Assembly: GCA_013415235.1 (NCBI GenBank)
Contig: JACBYF010000002.1
Location: 124,001 to 188,000, forward strand
From: Gemelliphila palaticanis
GTDB taxonomy: Bacteria > Bacillota > Bacilli > Staphylococcales > Gemellaceae
Direction: 5' to 3'
DNA: 64,000 nt
The notes below the pieces were generated by a model. It made no database searches and was not told where the DNA came from. It saw only the letters and a list, made by a program, of their open reading frames with translations. Positions 47,545-58,000 of the stretch are shown here, in pieces (the stretch's first letter is position 1; every line of letters starts with the position of its first letter). The translations under genes and the position numbers were made by a program.

Positions 47545-47620
47545 AAGATGTTGTTTTAAATCTGTCATTACGACTAAGTTTCCGGGGCTTACTCGTGAAG
47601 ATATATAAACAATATCATTG
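47545..47620 (-). promoter_or_regulatory. Possible ribosomal-protein L13 leader
   Basis: The leader contains GAGTAAGCCCCGGAAACTTAG before AGTCGTAATGACAG, with G/C-rich parts unusual for this genome. L13 autoregulatory leaders are known in Firmicutes, but I cannot fold or compare it here. Confidence 0.3.
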
Positions 47621-47676
47621 TTTATAATACATTATTTAATATTGAATGTCAATAATTTAATACAATTTTAATTAAA

Positions 47677-49131
47677 TTATTTTAAAACTGCTTTAATTCT
47701 ATCTACAACTAATTCTTTTCCTAATAATTCTAAACTTAAATTAAGTTCTGGTCCGTGCATTTGTCCTGTAGTAGCTACACGAATAGGCATGAATAAGTTT
47801 TTACCTTTTACCCCTGTTTCTTTTTGTATTTCTTTAATTACTAATTTTATATTATCAGCATCAAATACTTCTAATGCGTTGATTTTAGATATAAGCTCAT
47901 TAAATACAGTCGTATTAGTTTCTAAAGATAATATATTTTGTTCTTCTTCTCCAAATGATAATTCTTTTTTGAAAAATAGTGATGTAAGTTCCACTATTTC
48001 TGCTCCATAACTCATTTGTGGTTGATAAAGTGATATTAATTTTTCAAACCATTCTTTATTTGAATCAATTTCTTCTTGTGTTACTACTTTTTCTTTAACT
48101 AAAAATGGTATAGATAGATTAACTATTCTTTCTAGGGGTTGTTTCTTTATATATTGATTATTTATCCATGTTAATTTTTGATTATCAAAGAATGCTGGTG
48201 ATTTGCTTAGGCGTTTTTCATCAAAAATTTTAGCAAATTCATCCCTAGTGAATATTTCTTCTTCTCCTTCTGGAGACCATCCTAATAATGCTATAAAGTT
48301 AAATATTGCTTCTGGTAAATAACCTAATGAATCATATTGTTCTATAAATTGAATAATACTCTCATCTCTTTTTGATAGTTTTTTCTTATTCTCATTAACT
48401 ATTAATGTCATATGACCAAATTTAGGTGGTTCAAATCCTAATGCTTCATATACGACAAGTTGTTTTGGCGTATTTGATACGTGATCGTCTCCTCTTAAAA
48501 CATGTGTAATTTCCATTAAATGATCGTCTACAGCAACACAGAAATTATAAGTTGCTACTCCATCATTTTTAAGAATAACAAAATCTCCAAAATCTTTTCC
48601 TTCAAATGATAATGGCCCTTTAACCATATCATCAAATGAATAAGTTCTGTCTTGAGGTACTCGTATACGTATAGAAGGTTTTCTTCCTTCTTTCTCAAAT
48701 TGTTCTTGTTCTTCTTTGGTTAAATGTGCATGTTTACCACTATATCTAGGTGGTAATCCTTGAGCTTTTTGTTCCTCACGTTCTGCTTCAAGTTCTTCTG
48801 CAGTCATATAACACTTATATGCTTTATCTTCTGAAATTAGTTTTTCTGCGTATTGCTTGTATATATCTAATCTTTCAGATTGTCTATAAGGACCAAATGC
48901 GCCCTCTTTATATATACCTTCATCATAATCTAGACCTAGCCATTTCATATATTGAAGCTGACTTCTTTCTCCTTCTTCTTTATTTCTCTTAAAATCAGTA
49001 TCTTCAATTCTAAGAACAAACTCTCCACCGTAGTGTTTAGCGAATAAATAGTTAAATAAAGCTGTTCTTGCATTTCCTATATGTAAATTCCCTGTTGGTG
49101 AGGGTGCATATCTTACTCTTACTTTTGACAT
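47677..49131 (-). CDS. gltX: Glutamyl-tRNA synthetase
   Basis: This 484-residue class I synthetase has [20 protein letters not shown] with the HIGH-type motif HIGN, the KMSKS-type motif KKLSKRDES, and an anticodon-binding C-terminal domain. AARS sequences without GlnRS, as in low-GC Firmicutes, usually charge both tRNA-Glu and tRNA-Gln (with GatCAB). No T-box leader was seen upstream. Confidence 0.95.
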   Translation of the reverse strand: MSKVRVRYAPSPTGNLHIGNARTALFNYLFAKHYGGEFVLRIEDTDFKRNKEEGERSQLQYMKWLGLDYDEGIYKEGAFGPYRQSERLDIYKQYAEKLISEDKAYKCYMTAEELEAEREEQKAQGLPPRYSGKHAHLTKEEQEQFEKEGRKPSIRIRVPQDRTYSFDDMVKGPLSFEGKDFGDFVILKNDGVATYNFCVAVDDHLMEITHVLRGDDHVSNTPKQLVVYEALGFEPPKFGHMTLIVNENKKKLSKRDESIIQFIEQYDSLGYLPEAIFNFIALLGWSPEGEEEIFTRDEFAKIFDEKRLSKSPAFFDNQKLTWINNQYIKKQPLERIVNLSIPFLVKEKVVTQEEIDSNKEWFEKLISLYQPQMSYGAEIVELTSLFFKKELSFGEEEQNILSLETNTTVFNELISKINALEVFDADNIKLVIKEIQKETGVKGKNLFMPIRVATTGQMHGPELNLSLELLGKELVVDRIKAVLK

Positions 49132-49210
49132 AATAATATTCTTCCTTATCGTAATATTTAATTAAAATTATAACATAGTAACATTTAAAATTTCAATTCT
49201 TTTATTAATA

Positions 49211-49240
49211 AAAAGAGAATTACCTAAGCAATCCTCTTTT
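49211..49240 (-). terminator. Terminator of ssrA
   Basis: AAAAGAG-a-AT and AT-c-CTCTTTT form a stem with one mismatch; TTTATTAATAAA follows on the minus strand. It lies about 6 bases past the tmRNA 3' end. Confidence 0.7.
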
Positions 49241-49245
49241 AAGTA

Positions 49246-49600
49246 TGGAGATGGCGGGATTTGAACCCGCGTCCAAAAAAACCTCTCATTAACATCTACA
49301 TGTTTAGTTTATTTATTAAATTTAATTTTTTATATAAGCTAATAAACAAGCTGTAAAAAACGAGTTTGATTTTCTTCTTAATTAATTTTACAAACGGAAA
49401 AATTAATTCGTAGACTGCTAATTTATGAACCGATTATCTTTATCACAGTCAAATAAAGTAATCAGCCTTTAGCTAATTAAGCAGCTAAAGCTAATGATTT
49501 ATTGTTGTCAGTTATATTTAAACTGTTGTGTTTTTAAAGAGACAACCCTCTTACATGCAATTAATAAGACTAGTATTCCTGTCGAATCCTAAACATCCCC
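49246..49600 (-). ncRNA. ssrA: tmRNA (ssrA)
   Basis: The 5' end GGGGATGTTTAGGATTCGAC and the 3' part with T-arm CGGGTTCAAATCCCG and acceptor CATCTCC-A form the tRNA-like domain. No CCA is encoded. The tag frame ends with DNNKSLALAA and TAA, giving the ALAA degron for ClpXP-type proteases. The resume codon cannot be fixed by eye; the frame upstream reads NSLNIT. About 355 bases is a normal length. It rescues stalled ribosomes with SmpB. Confidence 0.92.
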
Positions 49601-49634
49601 TAAACATATTGTAAGATTATATCATAAAAATAGT

Positions 49635-49664
49635 AAAAAGTGAAGAAATTAATCTCCACTTTTT
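49635..49664 (-). terminator. Terminator of the dcw cluster after ftsZ
   Basis: AAAAAGTG-a-AGA and TCT-c-CACTTTTT form an 11-bp stem with one mismatch, immediately past the ftsZ stop. Confidence 0.75.
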
Positions 49665-49675
49665 TATTATACGTA

Positions 49676-50770
49676 CTATATTTCTCTTCTTCTTGTTCTT
49701 CTTGGTCTAGGGAACATTTCTGATTCAGTCTCATCTTTTGCATAATTACTAGTAAATGAAGTAGCTGCTGGTTGAGTTCTTGTTGATAAATCTCTTTCAA
49801 CAGGTTTTTCATCATCAAACCCTGTAGCAATTACAGTTACTATAATTTCATCAGTTTTTTCTAATTCTTCATTAAATACTGTACCAAAAATCATATTTAC
49901 TTCTTCATCACTAGCTTCTTGAACTATGCTTGCTGCTGCCTGAGCTTCAAATAAACTTAAAGATGGACCACCTGTAATGTTTAATAATACACCTTTTGCT
50001 CCTACTATTGAAGTTTCTAATAATGGAGAAGAAATAGCTTTTTTAGCTGCTTCTATAGCTCTATTTTCTCCTGAAGCTACTCCTATTCCCATAAGAGCTG
50101 AACCTTGATCTGCCATTATAGCCTTAACATCTGCAAAGTCTAAGTTTACTGCTCCAGAAACGTTAATTAAGTCTGATATACCTTGAACCCCTTGACGTAA
50201 TACGTTATCTGCTTCGACAAATGCTTGCATCATAGGAGTTGATTTATCAACTATATCTAATAATCTATCATTAGGAATTACTATAAGAGTATCAACTGCT
50301 CCTTTTAGTGCATTTATACCTGCAGTTGACTGAACTTGACGTTTTTTCCCTTCAAAATTAAATGGACGAGTTACAACACCAACTGTAAGTGCTCCTAATT
50401 CTTTTGCAATACTTGCTACTATAGGTGCTGCTCCTGTTCCAGTTCCACCACCCATTCCTGAAGTAACAAATACCATATCTGCTCCTTCTAAAGCTGCTTC
50501 TATTTTATCTTTAGTTTCTTCTGCTGCTTTTCTTCCTACTTCAGGATTAGCTCCTGCTCCAAGTCCTTTTGTAAGTTTTTCTCCTATTTGGATTCTAACA
50601 TCTGCTTTTGACTTTCTTAATGCTTGCGCATCTGTATTCACTGCTATAAATTCTACATTTTGAACTCCACTTTCCACCATTCGGTCAACGGCATTTCCAC
50701 CTCCGCCACCTACTCCAACTACTTTAATTACAGCTGATTGTGCAAAATCATTATCTAAAAACATATTCAT
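49676..50770 (-). CDS. ftsZ: Cell-division GTPase FtsZ
   Basis: This 364-residue tubulin homologue has the nucleotide loop [14 protein letters not shown], the signature [18 protein letters not shown] and the T7-loop [12 protein letters not shown] with catalytic Asp. It polymerises into the Z ring. It is last in the cluster behind ftsA (23 bases). Unusually, the C terminus ([15 protein letters not shown]) does not show the usual D/E-I-P-x-F-L/I-R peptide that binds FtsA and other partners, but only a basic tail. Confidence 0.95.
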   Translation of the reverse strand: MNMFLDNDFAQSAVIKVVGVGGGGGNAVDRMVESGVQNVEFIAVNTDAQALRKSKADVRIQIGEKLTKGLGAGANPEVGRKAAEETKDKIEAALEGADMVFVTSGMGGGTGTGAAPIVASIAKELGALTVGVVTRPFNFEGKKRQVQSTAGINALKGAVDTLIVIPNDRLLDIVDKSTPMMQAFVEADNVLRQGVQGISDLINVSGAVNLDFADVKAIMADQGSALMGIGVASGENRAIEAAKKAISSPLLETSIVGAKGVLLNITGGPSLSLFEAQAAASIVQEASDEEVNMIFGTVFNEELEKTDEIIVTVIATGFDDEKPVERDLSTRTQPAATSFTSNYAKDETESEMFPRPRRTRRREI

Positions 50771-50793
50771 TATTTTTTATTCCTCCTAATATA

Positions 50794-52146
50794 TTATTCA
50801 AAAAATGAACTGTATTTTTTCTTTATTTTTGTAAAGAAATTATTTGTTGAATCTTCTTCATATTCATCATCTTCTTCGTAATAATATTCATCCTCATAAT
50901 ACTCTTCTTTAATAGAATTATTATTTGTAGGTATTTCTTCAATATTATTTACATTTTCAAAGTTTGCTACATAATTGTCATTTACAGAAACTGCTTCTCC
51001 AAATGTTTGATAACCAAATAAACTTTCTATATTATAACTACTAGTAAGTGTTCCTACTGCTACTGATAACTCTGGAGAATTAGCTCCAATTATTTTTGGA
51101 GTACCTAATCTTACATTCATCTTTTTTAGCATATCTTTTGCTAATTCTAAAACTCCTGGCATAAGCGTAGTACCACCTGTAAGAACAACATTTCCTTTAA
51201 TTCTATTTATTCCTGCTTTTCTTAAAATATCAAACGATCTTAAAATAATCTCTTCTACAATTTCTTCAATGTAATCTGATAATTCTTTTTGAGTAAAAGG
51301 TAATTCTTCTTCCTCTAAATTATCCAACTCTATTATTATATCATTAGATGCTAAATCATAGAAGCTGTGCCCCTGAGTAATTTTTATTTCCTCAGCTTTT
51401 TTCATAGATACGTTTAACACATCGGATATAGCTCTTGTTATATCATCTCCAGCTAAATCAATTGATTGAGATAATTGCAATATATTATCCTCGTAATAAC
51501 TAACAGTAGTTATTCCAGAACCTATATCAATTATTACTGATCCGTAATCTTTTTCTTCATCACTAAGTAATAATTCTCCTAAAGAATGTGAAGAAACAAA
51601 CGTTTCGTTACAATCAATTTTTAATTTTTCTATTGACTTATATATAGTATGTAAGTGGGTTTTAGATGTAAGAACCCTATTACTAGATAGTTCAAAAGAG
51701 TTGTGAACAGTCATACCTTTTGGTTGTTTAATATTTTCAATATCATCAATTCTATAATAATCTGGTATTACTTGTATAACATCACGTTCTCTTGGTACTG
51801 GTAATGTTTTTACTTCTTCTACTACTTCTTCTATATCTCTTCCATCTATATCATGTTTATTATCAAAAGTTATCTCCGCCACACTTCTTTTTATATGAGT
51901 ATGTATACTTGGAACTGCAACATATAAAGACCGAATATCTTTATTTGCTTCGCTTTTTGCTATTTCTAAAGCTTTTTCTATATCACGCGAGGCACTCTCT
52001 ACATCAATTATATTCCCTCTTTTGATAGCATTTGTTTTGACAATTCCTACACCTAATATGTTTAATTTTTCATAAACTACATCAGCTATTATAACCTTGA
52101 TACTTGAAGATCCAAGATCTAATGCTGTATATAATTGTGAATTCAA
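50794..52146 (-). CDS. ftsA: Cell-division protein FtsA
   Basis: The probable start is TTG at 52146 (LNSQLYTALDLGSSSIKV), 8 bases after AAAGGGG; the GTG at 52155 would overlap that site. Motifs of the actin-like fold are TALDLGSSSIK (phosphate 1), VIDIGSGITTVSY (phosphate 2) and VVLTGGTTLMPGV (adenosine). A long acidic C-terminal region with many Glu, Asp and Tyr (YYEDEYYYEEDDEYEED) precedes a terminal amphipathic stretch (FTKIKKKYSSFFE) that should anchor it to the membrane. Confidence 0.93.
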   Translation of the reverse strand: MNSQLYTALDLGSSSIKVIIADVVYEKLNILGVGIVKTNAIKRGNIIDVESASRDIEKALEIAKSEANKDIRSLYVAVPSIHTHIKRSVAEITFDNKHDIDGRDIEEVVEEVKTLPVPRERDVIQVIPDYYRIDDIENIKQPKGMTVHNSFELSSNRVLTSKTHLHTIYKSIEKLKIDCNETFVSSHSLGELLLSDEEKDYGSVIIDIGSGITTVSYYEDNILQLSQSIDLAGDDITRAISDVLNVSMKKAEEIKITQGHSFYDLASNDIIIELDNLEEEELPFTQKELSDYIEEIVEEIILRSFDILRKAGINRIKGNVVLTGGTTLMPGVLELAKDMLKKMNVRLGTPKIIGANSPELSVAVGTLTSSYNIESLFGYQTFGEAVSVNDNYVANFENVNNIEEIPTNNNSIKEEYYEDEYYYEEDDEYEEDSTNNFFTKIKKKYSSFFE

Positions 52147-52276
52147 GATGAACACCCCTTTCTTATCAAAACTAACATTAAAATAAACAAATTATGCCTA
52201 TTTACTTATTACTAAATTAGATTATATCATAAAAACCCAAAAAAAAGTAATAAAAATAGCGTTTTAATATGATTTT

Positions 52277-53104
52277 TTAATTTTTTTTGTCTTTGTTATT
52301 CTCTTCTTTTTTATTTTCAGTATCAATTATTATATTTTTTATATTTTTTTCTATCTTTTCTTTAGTTTTGTTATTTTCAAGATATACGCCATTAACTAAA
52401 TTTAGAGTAGTATTATTTTTATCCTCTATATATTTTTCTATTTGCAAGTAATAATTTAATTTAAGATGAAAATTATTTATATTTATTTTCACTTTCTGTC
52501 CATCTTTCATATAAACAATTGCTTCTTCATTTTCTATATAAACTATTTCAGAAATACTTTTAGCTACCAATTCATCTAATTTTAATATACTTTTTATAAC
52601 AGTATTTCTTTGTTCTGTATTATTTTCAAAATTTTCTATATACGGTACACTAAACGGATGTGTAATAATCCCTTCAAAAATTTCTCCATCTTCCAATATC
52701 GGTTTATAAGAATCTTCTGCATTCTTTTCTAGAGATACTATTTTTTTTTCTTTTACTAATATATTTAAAGTATTAAAAATTTTCTTTTCTACTATTACAT
52801 CTCCTATTATATTAAATTTAGATAAAATTTCGTTTTTTACATCATTTTCACTTACATCCCAATATTTAGTATCATTGTTTACACTTATATTATTCAATAT
52901 ATCTTCTTGTTTTAATTGATATATTCCATCTACATTTATATGTTTTATCTTTACATAAGAACTATTAATAAATAAAAAAATAGAAATTAAGAATATTAAA
53001 ATAGAAGAGAGAAATAAAAATTCTCTTCTTCTCTTTTTTTTATATCTTTCTACTGCACTTACATATTTCTTATTTTTTTGTCCAATTTTATAATTATTTT
53101 CCAT
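52277..53104 (-). CDS. divIB: Cell-division protein DivIB/FtsQ
   Basis: A single-pass membrane protein (helix FLFLSSILIFLISIFLFIN) of about 275 residues. It has a short basic cytoplasmic tail, a POTRA domain beginning YVKIKHINVDGIYQLKQEDI and a disordered Asn/Lys/Glu-rich tail. The start could be ATG at 53104 or GTG at 53113; both overlap the murD end. It acts with FtsL and DivIC at the septum. Confidence 0.88.
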   Translation of the reverse strand: MENNYKIGQKNKKYVSAVERYKKKRRREFLFLSSILIFLISIFLFINSSYVKIKHINVDGIYQLKQEDILNNISVNNDTKYWDVSENDVKNEILSKFNIIGDVIVEKKIFNTLNILVKEKKIVSLEKNAEDSYKPILEDGEIFEGIITHPFSVPYIENFENNTEQRNTVIKSILKLDELVAKSISEIVYIENEEAIVYMKDGQKVKININNFHLKLNYYLQIEKYIEDKNNTTLNLVNGVYLENNKTKEKIEKNIKNIIIDTENKKEENNKDKKN

Positions 53105-54467
53105 GTTTATCACTCTTATTTTTTATATTATTAAAAGTATTTATAAACTCTTCACCACGTTCTTCAAAATTTTTGTATTGATCCCATGAAGCACAAGCTG
53201 GAGATAATAAAATTATATCATCTTTGTCTGCTATATTCTCTGCTATTTTAGTAGCATCTGCAACTTTTTCTGCCAATATTGTTTTTAAATTATTTCTTTG
53301 CCCTAAATTTGCTAGTATCGATTTACTCTCTCCTATGCAAATTAGTGCTTTTAATTTACTTAATTGAGATTCTAACTCTTTAAAATCAACACCTCTGTCT
53401 TGACCACCACATATTAATATAACATTTTTTTCAAAACCACTTAATGCTTTTGATGTAGAAGTAGGATTTGTTGCCTTAGAATCATTATAATACTTGACTC
53501 CGTTATTATCTCCTACATATTGCATTCTATGCGCAACTCCACTAAAGTTGTAAAGAATATCTGTAATACTTTTATTAGAAACTCCTTTTATTTTTGATAC
53601 TATTGCCGCATTGATGCAATTTTCTAAATTATGATTACCTAATAAAGATAGTTTATTTTTATTAAATATTTTTTCCTGATTAAAAATAAACCAATCATCT
53701 TCTATATATGCAACTTCAGAAGAATTGTCCAAACTATAATATATAACTCTAGAATTTATAATATCATTTTTATATAAATCTTTATCTTTTATATTTAAAA
53801 TTAAGTAATTATCTTCTGTTTGATTTTTAAATATTCTTTTTTTAATTTTATGGTACTCATCTTTTGAAGAGTGATAGTCCAGATGAGCTTCTTCTAAATT
53901 AGTTATTATTGCTATATTAGGTCTAAATTTATCTACTCCGTTTAACTGAAATGAAGAAACTTCCAAAATAATCAAATCGTTTTCTTGAGCATTGTCCATA
54001 ACTTCTATTAACGGGTATCCTATATTACCTGCAACTTTGACTTCAGTATTTCTATCTTGTTTGAGAATTTCATATATTAATGTTGTAGTTGTAGTTTTTC
54101 CATTAGTTCCTGTTATTGCTATTATTTCATTATTGTATAAAGAACTTGCAACTTCTATTTCTGTAAAAATTGATATATTTCTTTTTATTGCTTCTTTTAA
54201 TATTTCTATCTTATAAGGAATACCTGGATTTTTTATTATTAAGTCTATATTATCTAATAAAAAAATTGGATGTTCACCTGATACAATATCAATTCCTAAT
54301 TGCTTTAACTCATTAGCTTCTAAATTATCATTCAAATTCTCATATGAATTCACAATTACTTCTATCCCATGCTTATGTAATATTTTAGCAGTTTGATATC
54401 CACTTCTAGCAAATCCAAGAACAAGTATTTTTTTATTTTTTAATGATTTTAAAAGTTCTTCATTCAT
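53094..54467 (-). CDS. murD: UDP-MurNAc-L-alanine:D-glutamate ligase MurD
   Basis: This 457-residue Mur ligase has the ATP motif AITGTNGKTTTTTL, the AHLDYHSSKDEYHKIK segment with the His-Asp of the central domain, and C-terminal VILICGGQDRGVDF. It adds D-Glu to UDP-MurNAc-Ala in the cytoplasm. Its start overlaps the mraY stop by one base and its end overlaps divIB, as usual in dcw clusters. murG, often next, is absent. Confidence 0.95.
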   Translation of the reverse strand: MNEELLKSLKNKKILVLGFARSGYQTAKILHKHGIEVIVNSYENLNDNLEANELKQLGIDIVSGEHPIFLLDNIDLIIKNPGIPYKIEILKEAIKRNISIFTEIEVASSLYNNEIIAITGTNGKTTTTTLIYEILKQDRNTEVKVAGNIGYPLIEVMDNAQENDLIILEVSSFQLNGVDKFRPNIAIITNLEEAHLDYHSSKDEYHKIKKRIFKNQTEDNYLILNIKDKDLYKNDIINSRVIYYSLDNSSEVAYIEDDWFIFNQEKIFNKNKLSLLGNHNLENCINAAIVSKIKGVSNKSITDILYNFSGVAHRMQYVGDNNGVKYYNDSKATNPTSTSKALSGFEKNVILICGGQDRGVDFKELESQLSKLKALICIGESKSILANLGQRNNLKTILAEKVADATKIAENIADKDDIILLSPACASWDQYKNFEERGEEFINTFNNIKNKSDKHGK

Positions 54468-55438
54468 TACGATACTCCTATAAAATAACCTATACTTGAA
54501 GATAAAATAGCTATAATAACAAAAATATACACTGTTTTAACTTCTCCATGACCCGATAATTCAAAATGATGATGTAATGGGGACATTTTGAAAATTCTTT
54601 TTCCTGTTTTTTTGAAATATAACACTTGTAAAATAACAGAACCTGTTTCTAAAACATACACTAGTCCTATAAATAAGAAAGCTATTTCTTGATGCAATAT
54701 TATTGATATTGCTGATAACATAGCTCCTAAAGATAGAGAACCTGTATCTCCCATAAATATCTTAGCTGGTTTTTTATTAAATAGTAAAAAACCTATTAAA
54801 GCTGCTACTATTATTATAGAAAATATAAATACTGGATAATTATTTACTCTATATGCTAATAAGGCTAATGTAGATGTTGTTATTATAGTTACACTAGTTG
54901 CTAATCCGTCTAATCCGTCTGTTAAATTAACCGCATTTGAAAAACCTGTTTGCCAAAAAATAACAAATAATAAATATATTATAGACATATTTAAATTATA
55001 ATCTAAAAAAGGAATTTTTATATATCCTATATCACCATAGACTAATTTTAGTAAAATATAAAATATTGTAGAAAATAGTATTTGTAAATATAATTTATAT
55101 CGTGGCGATAAACCATCATTTTTCTTCTTAACTACAATTAACATATCATCTATGTATCCTATTATAGAAAAAGAAAATACTGTATATATGAATAATAAAT
55201 AATAAACACTATTTTCGAAATCTATAAAAATAGCAACTGTAAGGGAAATAATTATTGCTATTAAAAATGATATACCTCCCATTGTCGGAGTCCCTTTTTT
55301 TACTGCATGACTTTGAGGTCCTTCCTCTCTTATTGATTGACCAAATTTAAGCCTATGTAAATATTTTATTAAACTTGGTAACAGTCCCACCGTTATAATA
55401 AATGACAACAGGGGTAATAATATGTATTTAAAATTCAT
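54467..55438 (-). CDS. mraY: Phospho-MurNAc-pentapeptide translocase MraY
   Basis: This 323-residue integral membrane enzyme has HAVKKGTPTMGGISFLIAI, the catalytic region YIDDMLIVVKKKNDGLSPRYK (D-D pair) and NAVNLTDGLDGLATS with the conserved Asp. MSPLHHHFELSGHGE, the HHH loop, closes the active site. It makes lipid I from UDP-MurNAc-pentapeptide and undecaprenyl phosphate. It is followed by murD. Confidence 0.95.
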   Translation of the reverse strand: MNFKYILLPLLSFIITVGLLPSLIKYLHRLKFGQSIREEGPQSHAVKKGTPTMGGISFLIAIIISLTVAIFIDFENSVYYLLFIYTVFSFSIIGYIDDMLIVVKKKNDGLSPRYKLYLQILFSTIFYILLKLVYGDIGYIKIPFLDYNLNMSIIYLLFVIFWQTGFSNAVNLTDGLDGLATSVTIITTSTLALLAYRVNNYPVFIFSIIIVAALIGFLLFNKKPAKIFMGDTGSLSLGAMLSAISIILHQEIAFLFIGLVYVLETGSVILQVLYFKKTGKRIFKMSPLHHHFELSGHGEVKTVYIFVIIAILSSSIGYFIGVS

Positions 55439-55448
55439 TGTTATCTCC

Positions 55449-57656
55449 TTATGAAAGTTTAACTTTTAATTCATCTCCACTTTTTACAATACTACCTTGT
55501 TTTATAGATTGATTAGAAACAAATCCATTGCCTTCTATAATTATATTCAAACCACTTAATTCTTTATACTTTAGAATGTCAGATTTAGACCATCCCTTAA
55601 AATTAGGAACTGTAATTTTATTATTACCTGTAACTAAAAATATTTTGTCATTTGGTAAAATATAGCTATTTTCTAACGGAAATTGTCTTATCACATTATT
55701 GCCACTACCTATTAAAACTATATTTTTTGAAAAAGTGTATATTGAATTAATAGCGCTATTTATTTCGTGTCCTTCATAGTTTATAATTTGACTATAATTA
55801 TTTGAACCATCTAATCTCTCTTTTTGAACATTTAAGTAATCTAGTGTATTTGTCATAATAGGATTAAACAATTCTTTTACTGAATTGTTATAATTCTGAG
55901 CTACATTTTTTCTAGGTATTTTAATAGCAGAATAAACTATTATTTCTGGGTTATCACTAGGTGCATATCCCATAAATGAGTGAATAACTTTGTAAGGACT
56001 ACTATAGTATCCTCCTTTTTCAGGATCGACTACTTGTGCAGTACCTGTTTTTCCAGACACACTATAGCCTTCTAATTGATATTTCTTACCTCCGAGAGCC
56101 CATTTACCATTTACTACTCCATAAAGTTCTTCTTTTACTTTCTCTGCTGTTTCTTTTGAAATAGGTTTTCCTATTACTTCTCTTTTTCCTTCATTTACAT
56201 TAGAATTTGTTGTATGGTCATAAATTTTACTAAGATAATAAGGTTTTAATAATTCACCTTCATTTAGTATCGCTGTTTCAGCTTGAACCATTTGAATTGG
56301 AGTTACTGTACTTCCCTGACCAAAAACTGTAGTAGATGCAGATACTATATCACCAAAAGATAATTGTCCTGCTGATTCATTTTCATACAGTGAGTTAGTA
56401 CTTTTTCCAAACCCAAAATTCTCTAATCCAACTTTTAGTTTATCTTTACCTAATTCTTCTAACATAGTAAGCATAAGAGTATTAGAAGATTCTTGAAAGC
56501 CATGTCTATACGTTATAGTCCCCCAACCAACTTTATTATAATCGTAGATAACAGCATCCTTTACTCTATAAGAACCTGACATATAGTATTTATCAGGATC
56601 ATATATTCCGTTCTCTATCATAAGAGCTAGTGAGAATATCTTGAAAGTAGATCCTGGTTCTATAGCAGAATTATATATAGCGTTAGTCCATGAATGTTCT
56701 ATGTTTTCTTTAGTATTTGGATTAAAAGCAGGTGTTTGTCCTATACCTAATATTTCTCCTGTTTTAGCACTAAGAGCTATAGAAAAAGCGCTTTCAGGAT
56801 CATATTTTTCTTGTATATCCGCTAAGCTGTTATCTATAAAGCTTTGAATATTTTTATCAATAGTTAAATAAATATCCGCACCATTTATTGGTTGAACTTC
56901 TGTTTTAGGAGTACTTGATACTATTTGCCCCCAAGCATCCCTAGCGTATATAATTCGACCACTCTTTCCTCGCAAGTAGTAGTCGAAAACTTTTTCTATA
57001 CCTAACCTTCCTACTATTAAATCACTATTGTCTCCAGAAGATTGTGCAAAACCTAAAAAGTTACCCAGCATTGTTCCATTAGGATAATATCTTTTTTTAG
57101 TAGTTTCAAAAATTATTCCTGGCAAATTTAATTCTTCTATTTTCTTTTTTGTTTCTATACTTATATCCTTACCATGTACACCAAACTCGACTTGATAAAC
57201 ATTCTTCCTTGAAATTACATTAAGTATTTCATCTTTATCTAATTCAATATACTTTGATAACTCCGTAGCTGTTTTTTCAAAATCAACAACATGCTTAAAT
57301 TTCGAAGGATCTGTTATTCCTTCAGATGCTTTTTCTGATAAAACAGCAATTAATTTATAGGATTCTATATTGTCTGCTAATACATATCCATTTCTATCAT
57401 ATATTTTACCCCTAGCTGGTTCAAGGACCCTATCTACCTTATATTTTTTATCAGCTATATCACTTAGATTTTCTCCTCTAATTTTACCTAAGATCGTCAT
57501 TTGACCTATATTAAAAATTAAAATCCATAAAAAGAAACCAATAAAAATATAAGAAAATATCAATTTTGTTCTTTTTTTGGATATGGTATATTGATTTTTT
57601 ATACTTTCTGAATCTTGTAGAAATCTAAGTGTTAGAATATATATAATTTTCTTCAT
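55449..57656 (-). CDS. pbpX: Class B penicillin-binding protein (PBP2x/PBP1-like division transpeptidase)
   Basis: This 735-residue protein has a cytoplasmic tail, one helix (LIFSYIFIGFFLWILIFNIG), a dimerisation domain, a transpeptidase domain and two PASTA repeats. Catalytic motifs are the S-x-x-K in EPGSTFKIFSL, the S-x-N in FQESSNTLML and the K-T-G in SGKTGTAQVV. PASTA units run from about residues 610 to 735. It cross-links septal peptidoglycan. It overlaps ftsL by one base. Confidence 0.93.
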   Translation of the reverse strand: MKKIIYILTLRFLQDSESIKNQYTISKKRTKLIFSYIFIGFFLWILIFNIGQMTILGKIRGENLSDIADKKYKVDRVLEPARGKIYDRNGYVLADNIESYKLIAVLSEKASEGITDPSKFKHVVDFEKTATELSKYIELDKDEILNVISRKNVYQVEFGVHGKDISIETKKKIEELNLPGIIFETTKKRYYPNGTMLGNFLGFAQSSGDNSDLIVGRLGIEKVFDYYLRGKSGRIIYARDAWGQIVSSTPKTEVQPINGADIYLTIDKNIQSFIDNSLADIQEKYDPESAFSIALSAKTGEILGIGQTPAFNPNTKENIEHSWTNAIYNSAIEPGSTFKIFSLALMIENGIYDPDKYYMSGSYRVKDAVIYDYNKVGWGTITYRHGFQESSNTLMLTMLEELGKDKLKVGLENFGFGKSTNSLYENESAGQLSFGDIVSASTTVFGQGSTVTPIQMVQAETAILNEGELLKPYYLSKIYDHTTNSNVNEGKREVIGKPISKETAEKVKEELYGVVNGKWALGGKKYQLEGYSVSGKTGTAQVVDPEKGGYYSSPYKVIHSFMGYAPSDNPEIIVYSAIKIPRKNVAQNYNNSVKELFNPIMTNTLDYLNVQKERLDGSNNYSQIINYEGHEINSAINSIYTFSKNIVLIGSGNNVIRQFPLENSYILPNDKIFLVTGNNKITVPNFKGWSKSDILKYKELSGLNIIIEGNGFVSNQSIKQGSIVKSGDELKVKLS

Positions 57657-57982
57657 TATCTTACTACCTTAACATTATCTTTGTTAGCTTCCATCCCTAA
57701 AACTTTAGCTATTTCTTTTATTCTTTCGTATGAAGATAAATCATTTATAAGAACTCTTTGTTCTTCATTATCATTTTTCATTTCTTTTATGGTAACATTA
57801 TTCTTTGCAATATCTTTTTTTAGAGAGTATGTTACACTATAAAAATTCAACATAAAATAAATAGTCGAAAACAAAATAATAGGAAAAGTTATGTATATTA
57901 TCCATTCCAAAATTGTAAATTTTACTTTTTCTTCTACTTTTTTTACACCGTATTCCCTACTATATACTTTTAATGTAGCCAC
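57656..57982 (-). CDS. ftsL: Cell-division protein FtsL
   Basis: A 108-residue bitopic protein: a short basic tail, the helix IIYITFPIILFSTIYFMLNF and an extracellular leucine-zipper-like coiled coil (LKKDIAKNNVTIKEMKNDNE). Its place between rsmH and the division PBP identifies it, since FtsL sequences diverge strongly. It forms a complex with DivIB and DivIC. Confidence 0.8.
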   Translation of the reverse strand: MATLKVYSREYGVKKVEEKVKFTILEWIIYITFPIILFSTIYFMLNFYSVTYSLKKDIAKNNVTIKEMKNDNEEQRVLINDLSSYERIKEIAKVLGMEANKDNVKVVR

Positions 57983-58000
57983 ATAAATTCTCCTTCTTTT

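Noticed and set aside
47545..47620. T-box or riboswitch leader before rplM
   Set aside because: No T-box core (such as the conserved AGGGTGG-type bulge) is present; an r-protein leader is more plausible, at low confidence.
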